A stretch of DNA of 64,000 nt from Ectothiorhodospiraceae bacterium (GTDB taxonomy: Bacteria > Pseudomonadota > Gammaproteobacteria > Nitrococcales > Aquisalimonadaceae). Below the pieces are notes generated by a model. It searched no databases. It saw nothing but the letters and a program-made list of their open reading frames with translations, and was not told the origin of the DNA. The stretch spans positions 62,001-126,000 of the forward strand of contig JAFIFU010000002.1 of the NCBI GenBank assembly GCA_020831885.1. The letters are read 5' to 3'. This document shows, piece by piece, positions 52,141-64,000 of this stretch (position 1 is its first letter; each line of letters starts with the position of its first letter). The position numbers were made by a program, and so were the translations under genes.

Positions 52141-52935
52141 ATGGCAGCAACCATCAAGACCGCTGAAGAGATCGAGAAGATGCGCGTGGCCGGACGGCTG
52201 GCCGCCAGCGTCCTGACCATGATCGCCCCCTATGTCCGTCCGGGAGTGACCACCGAGGAACTGGACCGCATCTGCCACAGCTATATCGTCAACGAGCTGG
52301 ACGCGGTTCCGGCGCCACTGAACTACCGCGGCTTCCCGAAATCCATCTGCACCTCGGTGAACCACGTGGTCTGCCATGGCATTCCGGGTTCGAAAAAGCT
52401 GAAGAAGGGCGACATCATCAATATCGATATCACCGTGATCAAGGAAGGCTACCACGGGGACACCAGTCGCATGTTCTTCGTCGGCGAGCCCACCGTGCTG
52501 GGCCGTCGTCTCTCGGAGGTGGCCCACGCCTGCATGTGGGAGGGGATTCGCATGGTGCGCCCCGGTGTTCGGCTGGGCGATATCGGTCACGCCATTCAGC
52601 GCCTGGCGGAAAGCAACAACTACTCCGTGGTCCGTGAGTATTGCGGCCACGGTATCGGCCGGGAATTCCATGAGGATCCGCAGGTCCTGCATTACGGCAA
52701 GCCGGGGACGGGCATGAAGCTGGAGGAAGGCATGACCTTCACCATCGAACCGATGATCAATGCCGGTGCCAAGGAAACCCGCCTGCTCAAGGACGAATGG
52801 ACCGTGGTGACCCGGGATCACAGCCTGTCGGCCCAATGGGAGCACACCATTCTGGTCACCCGGGACGGTTACGAGGTGCTCACGCTGCGGGAAGGCGAAG
52901 AACCGGGCGTGATGCCGGAAGGCGAGTCCGGATAA
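52141..52935 (+). CDS. map: Methionine aminopeptidase, type I
   Basis: 264 residues. It removes the initiator Met from new proteins. Metal-binding residues are in INIDITVIKEGYHGDTSRMF (two Asp), GHGIGREFHEDP (His), MTFTIEPMI (Glu) and SAQWEHTILVT (Glu). ATG 52141 gives the canonical MAATIKTAEEIEKMRVAGRL; frame extends further up without similarity. It diverges from rpsB, a conserved neighbourhood, and precedes glnD by 46 bases. Confidence 0.97.
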   Translation: MAATIKTAEEIEKMRVAGRLAASVLTMIAPYVRPGVTTEELDRICHSYIVNELDAVPAPLNYRGFPKSICTSVNHVVCHGIPGSKKLKKGDIINIDITVIKEGYHGDTSRMFFVGEPTVLGRRLSEVAHACMWEGIRMVRPGVRLGDIGHAIQRLAESNNYSVVREYCGHGIGREFHEDPQVLHYGKPGTGMKLEEGMTFTIEPMINAGAKETRLLKDEWTVVTRDHSLSAQWEHTILVTRDGYEVLTLREGEEPGVMPEGESG

Positions 52936-52981
52936 CGATGCCCGGGCCAACAGACATACATAACAAGGTGCGGCAGACAAC

Positions 52982-55681
52982 ATGACCGATCCCCGACCAG
53001 ACCATCATCAACTGCTGCTGGACCCCGTTGAGCTGGAGCGGCGGCTCGCCGCCGGCGAATCCACCGTCCGGGTGTTCCGCAAGGCCCGGGAACACGGCGA
53101 CGCCATGATCCAGAGCCTCTTCCGCGAGGGCGTGCCGGCCCGAACCCTGGTTCCCGAGCGGGCCTGGTTCATCGACCAGTTGCTGATGCGCGCCTGGCAG
53201 CGTCTGTTTGCCGATACCGATTGTGACGGCGCGGTGGCGCTGGTGGCCGTTGGGGGCTATGGCCGGGGCGAACTCCATCCCGGCTCCGACATCGACATCA
53301 TGGTGCTGCTGGAACACCCCTGCGAGGGGGCCCTGGCAGAGAGCGTGGAACGCTTCCTCATCTTTCTCTGGGATATCGGCCTGGAAGTGGGCCACAGTGT
53401 GCGCACGCTGGCGGAATGCGTCTCCGAAGCGGAAGCGGATATCACCGTGGCCACCAATCTGATGGAGGCACGCCTGCTCGCCGGGCCCAAGGGTCTGTAT
53501 CAGCGCATGCGGGAGGCCACCGGGCCGACCCACGTCTGGCCGACGCGGCGGTTCTTCGAGGCAAAGCTCGCGGAACAGGAGGCGCGTCACCTCAAGTACC
53601 ACGACACCGCTTACAACCTGGAACCCAACATCAAGGAAAGCCCCGGCGGATTGCGGGATATCCACATGGTGGGCTGGGTGGCCAAGCGCCACTTCGGAGC
53701 GGAAACCCTGCAAGACCTGGTGCATCACGGTTTTCTGACCAAGGACGAGTACGAGGATCTGATCAGCGGCGAGAGCTTTCTCTGGGATATCCGGTTCGCG
53801 CTGCACGTGCGGGCCGGACGTCGGGAGGACCGTCTGATCTTCGATCACCAGAGCGAGCTGGCGCGGCAGTTCGGCTACACCGACCTGGACAGCCGTCTGG
53901 GCGTGGAACGGCTGATGCAGCGTTACTTCCGCACCGTGATGCGGCTGAGCCGCCTCAATGAGATGCTGTTGCAGCTCTTTCAGGAAGCCATTCTCTACGC
54001 GGATGACAACGAGCCGCCGCAGTTGATCAACAAGCGGTTCCAGGCACGCAAGGGCTTTATCGAGGTCACGCACCAGAACGTGTTCCGCCGCTATCCCTTT
54101 GCCCTGCTCGAAGTCTTCCTGTTGATGCAGCAGCACCCGGAACTCAAAGGCGTCCGCGCGTCCACTATCCGGTTGATCCGGGCAAACCGGCATCGCATCG
54201 ATGCGCGTTTCCGTAAGGATCTGCGGGCACGCAGCCTGTTCATGGAAATCCTGCGTCAACCCCAAGGCATTACCCATGAACTGCGACGCATGCACCGCTA
54301 CGGTGTGCTGGGGCGCTACATCCCCGCCTTCGGCGACATCACCGGCCTGATGCAGCACGACCTGTTCCACGTCTACACGGTGGACTCGCACACCCTGTTC
54401 GTGGTCCGGAATCTGCGCCGCTTCGCTCTGGCAAGGCACGCCGACGAACTCCCCTTCTGCCATAGCCTGATGCAGCGCCTGCCCAAACCGGAGCTGCTGT
54501 ACCTGGCCGGCCTGTTCCACGACATTGCCAAGGGGCGCGGTGGCGATCATTCCGAACTCGGTGCCGAGGACGCCTGGCAGTTCTGCCAGGAACACGGACT
54601 GAGTCAGCACGACAGCCGTCTGGTGTCCTGGCTGGTGGCCAACCATCTGCTCATGTCCATGACCGCCCAGCGCAAGGACATCTCCGATCCGGAGGTCATC
54701 AACGCCTTCGCGGAGCGGATGGGCGACCGCACCCGTCTGGATTATCTCTACCTGCTCACGGTTGCGGACATCCGGGCCACCAATCCCGGGCTGTGGAACT
54801 CCTGGAAGGACTCGTTGTTGCTGGAACTGTACGCGGCCACCAACCGTGCCCTGCGCCGGGGACTGGAATACCCCATGGATGCGGATGAACTGGTGCGTGA
54901 GACCCAGCAGCAGGCGCGGCGGAGACTGAAGGTCAAGGGCCTGCACCATATGACGGTGAAATCCATCTGGCAGCACTTCAGCGCCGACTACTTCCTGCGC
55001 TACTCGGCGGAAGAGATCGCGTGGCATACCGAGGCCATCGCCCGCAGCAGTCCGGAGGATCTGCCGCTGGTGCTGCTGGAGCCCCGCAGCGCCCGGGGCG
55101 GAACCGAACTGTTCCTCTACGCCCGCGACCGGGAAAACCTGTTCGCCCTGACCGTTCAGGCGCTGGATCAGCTCAACCTGGATATCCAGGACGCCCGCAT
55201 CATCACCACCGAGAACGGACACACGCTGGACAGCTATCTGGTGCTGGAGGATAACGGCGAGCCGGTGCAGGAGCCGTGGCGCAAGGAGGAGATCATCCAC
55301 GTGCTGCGTGATTCACTCCACCGTCCCGAACCCGCTCCCCCGGCGCGACGGCCGGTGCCGCGTCAGCTCCGGCACTTCGCAGTGGATACCGAGATCAACT
55401 TCTCTCAGGATAGCGCGAACCAGCGCACGGTCATGGAGTTGCTCACCTGTGACCGGCCCGGCTTGCTGGCCCGGGTCGGCTACGCCTTCGCCCGGTGCCA
55501 CATCCGCCTGCAGAATGCGAAGATCGCCACCATCGGCGCCCGCGCCGAGGACGTGTTCTTTATCACCGATGACCGGAACCGGCCTATTACCGATCCCGCC
55601 CGTTTCGACGAGATCCGGAGCACGATCCGCAACCTGCTGGAGGAAGACCAGGACCTGGTGGAGCGCGCCACCGGACTATGA
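52982..55681 (+). CDS. glnD: PII uridylyltransferase/uridylyl-removing enzyme
   Basis: 899 residues; the glutamine sensor that adds and removes UMP on PII. The nucleotidyltransferase motif is GGYGRGELHPGSDIDIMVLL (about 91-110), the HD domain has FHDIAKGRGGDHSELG (about 510-525), and two C-terminal ACT domains begin near residues 705 and 815. All domains are intact. It is likely cotranscribed with map, as is common. Confidence 0.97.
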   Translation: MTDPRPDHHQLLLDPVELERRLAAGESTVRVFRKAREHGDAMIQSLFREGVPARTLVPERAWFIDQLLMRAWQRLFADTDCDGAVALVAVGGYGRGELHPGSDIDIMVLLEHPCEGALAESVERFLIFLWDIGLEVGHSVRTLAECVSEAEADITVATNLMEARLLAGPKGLYQRMREATGPTHVWPTRRFFEAKLAEQEARHLKYHDTAYNLEPNIKESPGGLRDIHMVGWVAKRHFGAETLQDLVHHGFLTKDEYEDLISGESFLWDIRFALHVRAGRREDRLIFDHQSELARQFGYTDLDSRLGVERLMQRYFRTVMRLSRLNEMLLQLFQEAILYADDNEPPQLINKRFQARKGFIEVTHQNVFRRYPFALLEVFLLMQQHPELKGVRASTIRLIRANRHRIDARFRKDLRARSLFMEILRQPQGITHELRRMHRYGVLGRYIPAFGDITGLMQHDLFHVYTVDSHTLFVVRNLRRFALARHADELPFCHSLMQRLPKPELLYLAGLFHDIAKGRGGDHSELGAEDAWQFCQEHGLSQHDSRLVSWLVANHLLMSMTAQRKDISDPEVINAFAERMGDRTRLDYLYLLTVADIRATNPGLWNSWKDSLLLELYAATNRALRRGLEYPMDADELVRETQQQARRRLKVKGLHHMTVKSIWQHFSADYFLRYSAEEIAWHTEAIARSSPEDLPLVLLEPRSARGGTELFLYARDRENLFALTVQALDQLNLDIQDARIITTENGHTLDSYLVLEDNGEPVQEPWRKEEIIHVLRDSLHRPEPAPPARRPVPRQLRHFAVDTEINFSQDSANQRTVMELLTCDRPGLLARVGYAFARCHIRLQNAKIATIGARAEDVFFITDDRNRPITDPARFDEIRSTIRNLLEEDQDLVERATGL

Positions 55682-55793
55682 TGCGCCTCTCCATTACAAT
55701 GCCGACGCTGACGCCCTGCCCCCACGGGGGGAACCCGCCACAAGCACAAGGGCGCGCATGTTCCAGCGCATCCCCAGGCGGGTACCGTCCTAT

Positions 55794-55821
55794 TTGCTTA
55801 AGGGCGTGTAGTACCTATACT
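55794..55821 (+). promoter_or_regulatory. Predicted promoter of dapC
   Basis: TTGCTT (55794-55799) and TATACT (55816-55821) with a 16-base spacer. The start near 55828 gives a short leader of about 23 bases before ATG 55851. It lies in the 169-base gap after glnD, and would drive dapC-dapD-yffB-dapE. Confidence 0.5.
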
Positions 55822-55850
55822 GGGCGCCCGCCCACCAGTCCGTGACACCA

Positions 55851-57047
55851 ATGAACTCCAACCTGGCGCGTCTGCAACCCTATCCATTCCAGCGGCTGGC
55901 CAGGCTGCTGGATGGCGCCAACCCGCCCCGCGGCCTGGCGCCGATCGACCTCGGCATCGGCGAGCCCAAGCATCCCGCCCCGGCGCTGGTGCGGGAAGCC
56001 CTGGTGGCGCACCTGGATGGCCTGGGCAGCTATCCGCCCACCCGCGGCGGCGCACCGCTCCGGGAGGCCGTGTGCCACTGGTTGTCCGCGCGTTTCCGGA
56101 TCCCCCGGGATCGGCTGGACCCGGACCGGCATTGCCTGCCCGTGGCGGGGACCCGGGAAGCGCTGTTTGCCATCGCCCAGGCGGTGGTGGATCCGGCCGG
56201 TGCCCCGCTGGTGGTGATGCCGAACCCGTTCTATCAGATCTACGAGGGGGCCGCCCTGCTGGCCGGTGCCGAGCCCTATTTTCTGAACTGCACGGCCGCC
56301 AACGGTTATCTGCCGGACCTGGAGGCGGTGCCGGACTCCGTCTGGGACGGCTGCCAGCTCCTCTACATCTGCTCGCCCGGCAATCCGTCCGGTGCGGTGG
56401 CCTCCCGGGCCTGGCATCAACAGCTACTGGACCTGGCTGACCGGCATGATTTCGTCATCGCTGCCGACGAATGCTATTCGGAGATCTACCCGCCCCGGGG
56501 GGAACCGCCCGTGGGTCTTCTGCAGGTCTGTGCCGAATCCGGGCGGGAGGATTTCCATCGCTGCCTGGTGTTCCACAGCCTGTCCAAGCGCTCCAATGCG
56601 CCCGGGCTCCGCTCGGGATTCGTTGCCGGCGATGCCCGGCTGCTGGAGCGCTTCCTCCTGTACCGCACCTACCAGGGCTGCGCCCTGTCGGCGCCGGTAC
56701 AGGCCGCGAGTACGGCCGCCTGGCATGACGAAACCCACGTGGAGGAGAACCGCCTGGCTTACCAGGCCAAGTTCGATGCCGTTCTCCACGTGCTGTCGCC
56801 GGTACTGGAGGTGCAGAGACCGGCTGCGGGTTTCTACCTCTGGCCGCGCACTCCCATCCCGGACACCCGCTTCGCCCGTCGGCTGTACGAGGAGCAAAAC
56901 GTCCGCGTGTTGCCGGGCAGCTACCTGTCCCGGGAGGCCCACGGCGAGAATCCCGGCGCAGACCATGTGCGTCTGGCCCTGGTGGCGCACGAGGCTGAGT
57001 GCGTGGAGGCCGCCTGGCGCATCCGACGCCTGCTGGAGCGCCTCTAG
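55851..57047 (+). CDS. dapC: Succinyldiaminopimelate transaminase DapC
   Basis: 398 residues, a class I PLP aminotransferase. MNSNLARLQPYPFQRLARLL is the DapC-type start; PNPFYQIYEGAALLAGAEP, YICSPGNPSGAV (about 170-181) and HSLSKRSNAPGLRSGF with the PLP lysine (about 244) follow. It transfers an amino group to N-succinyl-2-amino-6-ketopimelate in lysine and meso-DAP synthesis. Position directly before dapD supports DapC over other subclasses. GTG 55842 in frame is an alternative start. Confidence 0.93.
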   Translation: MNSNLARLQPYPFQRLARLLDGANPPRGLAPIDLGIGEPKHPAPALVREALVAHLDGLGSYPPTRGGAPLREAVCHWLSARFRIPRDRLDPDRHCLPVAGTREALFAIAQAVVDPAGAPLVVMPNPFYQIYEGAALLAGAEPYFLNCTAANGYLPDLEAVPDSVWDGCQLLYICSPGNPSGAVASRAWHQQLLDLADRHDFVIAADECYSEIYPPRGEPPVGLLQVCAESGREDFHRCLVFHSLSKRSNAPGLRSGFVAGDARLLERFLLYRTYQGCALSAPVQAASTAAWHDETHVEENRLAYQAKFDAVLHVLSPVLEVQRPAAGFYLWPRTPIPDTRFARRLYEEQNVRVLPGSYLSREAHGENPGADHVRLALVAHEAECVEAAWRIRRLLERL

Positions 57048-57101
57048 CGGACTCCGGCATTCCGTTCCTAAACCATGCATCACCGATTCAGGGAGTCGTT
57101 C

Positions 57102-57920
57102 ATGGAGCAGTTGAAAACCGTCATCGAAGACGCCTTCGAACACCGTGCCGAACTGAGCCCGGCCGCCGCGGCCCCGGAAATCCGCCAGGCGGTGGAGACC
57201 GCCATTGGTCTGCTGGACAGCGGCGAGGCCCGGGTGGCCGAGAAACAGGGCGGCGACTGGGTGGTGAACCAGTGGCTGAAGAAGGCCGTGCTGCTCTCCT
57301 TCCGCCTGCACGAGAACGCCGTCATGCGCACCGGCGCGATCAACTATTTCGACAAGGTGCCGCTGAAGTACACCGACTACAACAGCCAGCAGTTCCGGGA
57401 CGGCGGGGTACGTGTGGTGCCGCCGGCGGTGGCCCGCCGTGGTGCCTACATCGCGCCGGGCGCCGTGCTGATGCCTTCGTACGTGAACATCGGCGCCTAT
57501 GTGGATACCGGTACCATGGTGGATACCTGGGCTACGGTGGGTTCCTGCGCGCAGATCGGCAAGAACGTCCACCTATCCGGCGGCGTGGGTATCGGCGGCG
57601 TGCTGGAGCCGTTGCAGGCCAACCCGGTGATCATCGAGGACAACTGCTTTATCGGCGCGCGCTCGGAGGTCGTGGAAGGGGTGATCGTCGAGGAAGGCGC
57701 CGTGATCTCCATGGGCGTTTATCTGGGTCAGAGCACCAAGATCTATAACCGGGAAACCGGTGAAGTCACCTATGGCCGCGTGCCCAAGGGCGCCGTGGTG
57801 GTGCCGGGCAGCCTGCCGGCGGACGACGGCAGTCACAGTCTGTATTGCGCGGTGATTATCAAACAGGTGGACGAGAAGACGCGCTCCAAGGTGGGTCTGA
57901 ACGAGTTGCTTCGACCGTGA
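57102..57920 (+). CDS. dapD: Tetrahydrodipicolinate N-succinyltransferase
   Basis: 272 residues, hexapeptide-repeat trimer that succinylates tetrahydrodipicolinate. [20 protein letters not shown] is the usual start (AGGGAG precedes ATG 57102; an ATG at 57075 adds nine residues). [21 protein letters not shown] and [26 protein letters not shown] are diagnostic. Confidence 0.97.
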   Translation: MEQLKTVIEDAFEHRAELSPAAAAPEIRQAVETAIGLLDSGEARVAEKQGGDWVVNQWLKKAVLLSFRLHENAVMRTGAINYFDKVPLKYTDYNSQQFRDGGVRVVPPAVARRGAYIAPGAVLMPSYVNIGAYVDTGTMVDTWATVGSCAQIGKNVHLSGGVGIGGVLEPLQANPVIIEDNCFIGARSEVVEGVIVEEGAVISMGVYLGQSTKIYNRETGEVTYGRVPKGAVVVPGSLPADDGSHSLYCAVIIKQVDEKTRSKVGLNELLRP

Positions 57921-57975
57921 TCTGACCGGTCCCGGCCTCCTGACCGGGACCTCGGCACCATATGATGGGGAACCC

Positions 57976-61536
<3,561 letters not shown>

Positions 61537-61540
<4 letters not shown>

Positions 61541-62277
61541 GGCGGCGCCGGATCGATGCGGTCCACCCGTACCCGGTCACCATCGCAGGACCAGCCCACA
61601 TCCTGTCCGACCAGGCGCATGCCGTACCGGCGTCCGGGCCCGGTCTGGTAGGCGGGGCGCGGGTCCAGGGTGAGGGTTTCCGCGATCAGGGTCTCCAGCT
61701 CCCGTGCCTGCTCCGCGGGCAAGGCGGCCAGCCGCTGCCGGGCCTGCTCGGAGAACTCAACCCGCAGCCGCGCCTGGGGCCGCTCGGCATAGGCTGCGGG
61801 CACGTCCACCCCCGGGGGCTGATCCGCGTAGGGAAGATAAGGCTTGATGTCCAGGACCGGAGTCCCTTCCACCAGATCGTGATTGCCGATCCGGAGGCAG
61901 AGTTCGCTGCCCCGACGGGTCCATCCCAGGCACTCAACCACCGACAGCCCCACCGGATTGGGTCTGAAGGGTGAGCGGGTGGCGAACACACCGCTCCGGC
62001 GGTTGCCGCCCAGCCGGGGTGGTCGCACCGTGGGCCGCCAGCCCTGACCCGCGGATTGGTGAAACCAGAACAGAATCCACAGATGCGAGTAGCCTTCGAT
62101 ACCGTCCAGCGCCTCCGGCTGATCAAAGCCTGGCGCCATCACGAGGTCCGCCCGGGACCCGGGTACCAGGCCCGGCTGTCGGGGCGTTCCGAATTTCTCA
62201 TGGAAACAACTGCGCACCCGGGCGATGATCCTGAGCTGCAGCACCTCTGCCTGAGTCCTATGAATCTCGGAGGCCAT
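61537..62277 (-). CDS. trmO: tRNA (t6A37) N6-methyltransferase TrmO
   Basis: 246 residues, a SAM-dependent beta-barrel (UPF0066/TsaA) enzyme that methylates t6A37 of tRNA-Thr(GGU). ARVRSCFHEKFGTPRQPGLV, GIEGYSHLWILFWFHQ, and FATRSPFRPNPVGLSVVECL are diagnostic; the C-terminal YQTGPGRRYGMRL closes the family domain. ATG 62277 is chosen; ATG 62295, one base past the upstream stop codon, is possible. Confidence 0.93.
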
Positions 62278-62296
62278 AGCCGATTCCACCAGCATG

Positions 62297-64000
62297 TCAC
62301 AACGTGTCGGAGATGCGCTCACTGTCGGGGCGGGGCAGCAGCAGTGCCCGATGACGGGCGGCCGGCGAGACGTTGTCACGCCCCACGTGCCAGGGCACCG
62401 GGCGACCCTGGAGCCAGTCCGTCAGTTGATCGCGGAAATGTCCATGAAACTGCCGTCCGACCACTCCTCCCGCCAGGTTGGCGAGCATATGATCGGCCTG
62501 GCCGAAGTCTACCAGCATGCGGAAGGAATCATGCAACCGGGTCTCATAGGGGGCGTGCTGGGCGTACGCCGCCCGCAGCAAGGTCTCTCCGGAACCGGAA
62601 TAAGGATGGCTGCCACCGCCGAGCAAGTCTCTCCCCGCACCTTCCGTCCGGAGCGGACTCACGAACGTGATCCGATGGGCATCCCCCCAGCGCCAGCGGG
62701 ACGGATCCGGTCCGAACGCCGTGCCCAGCTCGCCCAGGACCTGCTCCAGCGCCCGACGCTCGATCAGTTCCTGGGGAGGCCCGGGCACACCGTGCCAGCC
62801 GTCAAGTTCCCCGTCCATGAGTAACGCATCGAAACGACCCTGCCAGAGATACGGCATGGACAGGTAAGCCCGGGCCAGGGACTGCCCCAGCAAAGGCTCG
62901 AAGGTCTGCCAGGCCAGGGCGCGGTAAAGGCTCTGGTAGATCAGGGGTGCGGCCAGGTCCCGGTGGTCGCGCAGATCCCAGGCCGCCAGGATTTCCCGCA
63001 ATTCCGCCAGACCGGGCATGGACGGCTCCTGATCCAGCAGCCGGTCCATGGCGGCCAGCATGGCCGGCCGCACCTGCTCTGCCTGGGGATTGTGGATATC
63101 CAGCATATAGGACCAGTGTTCTCCGGCATCGCCGGTGTCGTCCTCTTCCAGGAGCCGGGCCAGCCGCCGCTGCCGGTAGCCGGTGGCGAAGGAAAAGCCA
63201 TAGTAGATCTCGGCATCCGGCGGCCTCAGATCGTGATTGGCCGAGGCGACCCAGCCCCGTTCCGGATTCCGCTCCGCCGGCATCTGCTCCGGTGTCAGCC
63301 AACCCAGCCAGTCATCCTCGGCTCCCACCGGCCGGGGAAACACGCCCTGCCCGTCGGCACGCAGCGGTACCCGACCCGTTGCCCGGATACCGATGGAGCC
63401 GTCCCGCGCCGCATACACCAGATTGAACAGGAAAAGATCCATTCGGCGCGCGGCATCTTCCAGTTCGTCAACAGTGCGGGCTTGCCACAGGGTGTGAAAT
63501 CCCGGTTCCCGTTCCCAACCGGAGGGGTCGGCTGATGCGCGGCGTAGGCTCAGCACCCGGCCGCCCACCCGTTCCCCGTGATCGCTGATCACGGGGCCGC
63601 GGCGGGTCTCCCGGATCCGCACGGTCTCGTGGCGGTAGCCACCCTCGGCATGCACATCCCGCACCGCGATGTGCTCCTCGCGAATCCGGAACGGCCGGGA
63701 TTCGTCCCCATCCAGGTAGTGCTCCGGCTGGTCCGGGTCCAGGCGTTCCACGTAAACATCCTGGTTATCGCCGTAACTGTTGGTGACGCCGAAAGCCACG
63801 TACTGATTACGGCCCACCAGCATACCCGGGAGACCTGGGAGGGCCACCCCGACCGCCTCCACACCGGGAACCGCGAGCCCGATGGGGTGCCACACTCCCG
63901 GCAGGATACGTGCATCAAGATGCGGGTCGTTGACCAGGATCGCGCCACCACTGGCCGACCTTCCGGGCGCGACAGCCCAGGCATTGCTTCCCACCGCGAT
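62297..64000 (-). CDS. Penicillin acylase-family (Ntn-hydrolase) amidase, C-terminal part
   Basis: 568 codons lie inside the window and the gene continues beyond base 64000. The first visible residues are AVGSNAWAV, where the Ser after Gly is the nucleophile that becomes the N-terminus of the beta chain after autocleavage. GGAILVNDPHLDARIL and FGVTNSYGDNQDVYVERL are typical of the family. So nearly the whole beta subunit is seen; the signal peptide and alpha subunit are off the edge. Members cleave penicillin side chains, acyl-homoserine lactones or polyamine amides in the periplasm; the substrate cannot be read here. Confidence 0.9.
   Translation of the reverse strand: MAVGSNAWAVAPGRSASGGAILVNDPHLDARILPGVWHPIGLAVPGVEAVGVALPGLPGMLVGRNQYVAFGVTNSYGDNQDVYVERLDPDQPEHYLDGDESRPFRIREEHIAVRDVHAEGGYRHETVRIRETRRGPVISDHGERVGGRVLSLRRASADPSGWEREPGFHTLWQARTVDELEDAARRMDLFLFNLVYAARDGSIGIRATGRVPLRADGQGVFPRPVGAEDDWLGWLTPEQMPAERNPERGWVASANHDLRPPDAEIYYGFSFATGYRQRRLARLLEEDDTGDAGEHWSYMLDIHNPQAEQVRPAMLAAMDRLLDQEPSMPGLAELREILAAWDLRDHRDLAAPLIYQSLYRALAWQTFEPLLGQSLARAYLSMPYLWQGRFDALLMDGELDGWHGVPGPPQELIERRALEQVLGELGTAFGPDPSRWRWGDAHRITFVSPLRTEGAGRDLLGGGSHPYSGSGETLLRAAYAQHAPYETRLHDSFRMLVDFGQADHMLANLAGGVVGRQFHGHFRDQLTDWLQGRPVPWHVGRDNVSPAARHRALLLPRPDSERISDTL

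Noticed and set aside
52880..55300. 806-codon open frame on the minus strand opposite glnD
   Set aside because: It lies exactly antisense to a fully conserved glnD. Long antisense frames are common in G+C-rich genes, and the translation shows no family motif.

Overview
The window is G+C-rich, gene-dense chromosomal DNA from a Gram-negative gammaproteobacterium. It has the complete outer-membrane assembly block (rseP-bamA-skp-fabZ-lpxA-lpxB), rpoS next to an nlpD-type gene, and the eno-ftsB-ispD-ispF-truD-surE-pcm-rpoS gene order typical of the class. Gene content (two-gene sulfite reductase with DUF934, an RpfE-type gene beside recJ, a Mth938-like protein) suggests a non-enteric lineage near the Ectothiorhodospiraceae/Chromatiales. 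That placement is an inference, not a phylogeny. There are no insertion sequences, prophages or CRISPR arrays; almost everything is core genome.

Layout. 1-2.6 kb: start of a zinc alcohol dehydrogenase, tRNA-Ser(UGA), pyrD and an orphan ParA ATPase. 2.7-7.1 kb: sulfite reductase with its DUF934 partner, then an MFS transporter coupled to an alpha/beta hydrolase. 7.2-12 kb: pepN and the tail-specific protease prc. 12-17.3 kb (minus): hom-thrC, an RpfE-type protein and recJ. 17.6-31.6 kb: a Mth938-like gene, then a long minus-strand run read accA-tilS-pyrG-kdsA-eno-ftsB-ispD-ispF-truD, a divergent smr gene, and surE-pcm-yqaA-nlpD-like-rpoS. 31.7-35.3 kb: dnaE. 35.4-38.3 kb (plus): a second lpxA followed by a Gfo/Idh oxidoreductase and a DegT/DnrJ aminotransferase. 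38.3-51.8 kb (minus): rpsB-tsf-pyrH-frr-uppS-cdsA-dxr-rseP-bamA-skp-fabZ-lpxA-lpxB-rnhB. 52.1-59.5 kb (plus): map-glnD, then dapC-dapD-yffB-dapE. 59.4-64 kb (minus): a penicillin-acylase-family enzyme running off the edge, trmO and tmcA.

The most interesting region is 35.4-38.3 kb. A complete second UDP-GlcNAc-type acyltransferase (LpxA2) overlaps, by ATGA, an oxidoreductase and precedes an aminotransferase resembling GnnA and GnnB of Acidithiobacillus ferrooxidans. Those two enzymes convert the 3-hydroxyl of UDP-GlcNAc to an amine, so that lipid A can carry amide-linked acyl chains at position 3. The cassette sits, in opposite orientation, exactly where rnhB and dnaE are normally joined. The ordinary lpxA is kept 2 kb away. 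By the E. coli LpxA numbering (aligned by eye) the two paralogs differ at the acyl-chain ruler position 173 (Met in LpxA1, Gly in LpxA2) and at Lys76 (kept in LpxA1, Ser in LpxA2). lpxD, normally between skp and fabZ, is absent. Together these point to a cell that may make two kinds of lipid A precursor.

Regulatory signals that can be read directly include well-formed promoters for rpoS, rpsB and dapC, a Rho-independent terminator behind rpoS, and a structured rpsB leader fitting the known S2 autoregulatory leader of gammaproteobacteria.
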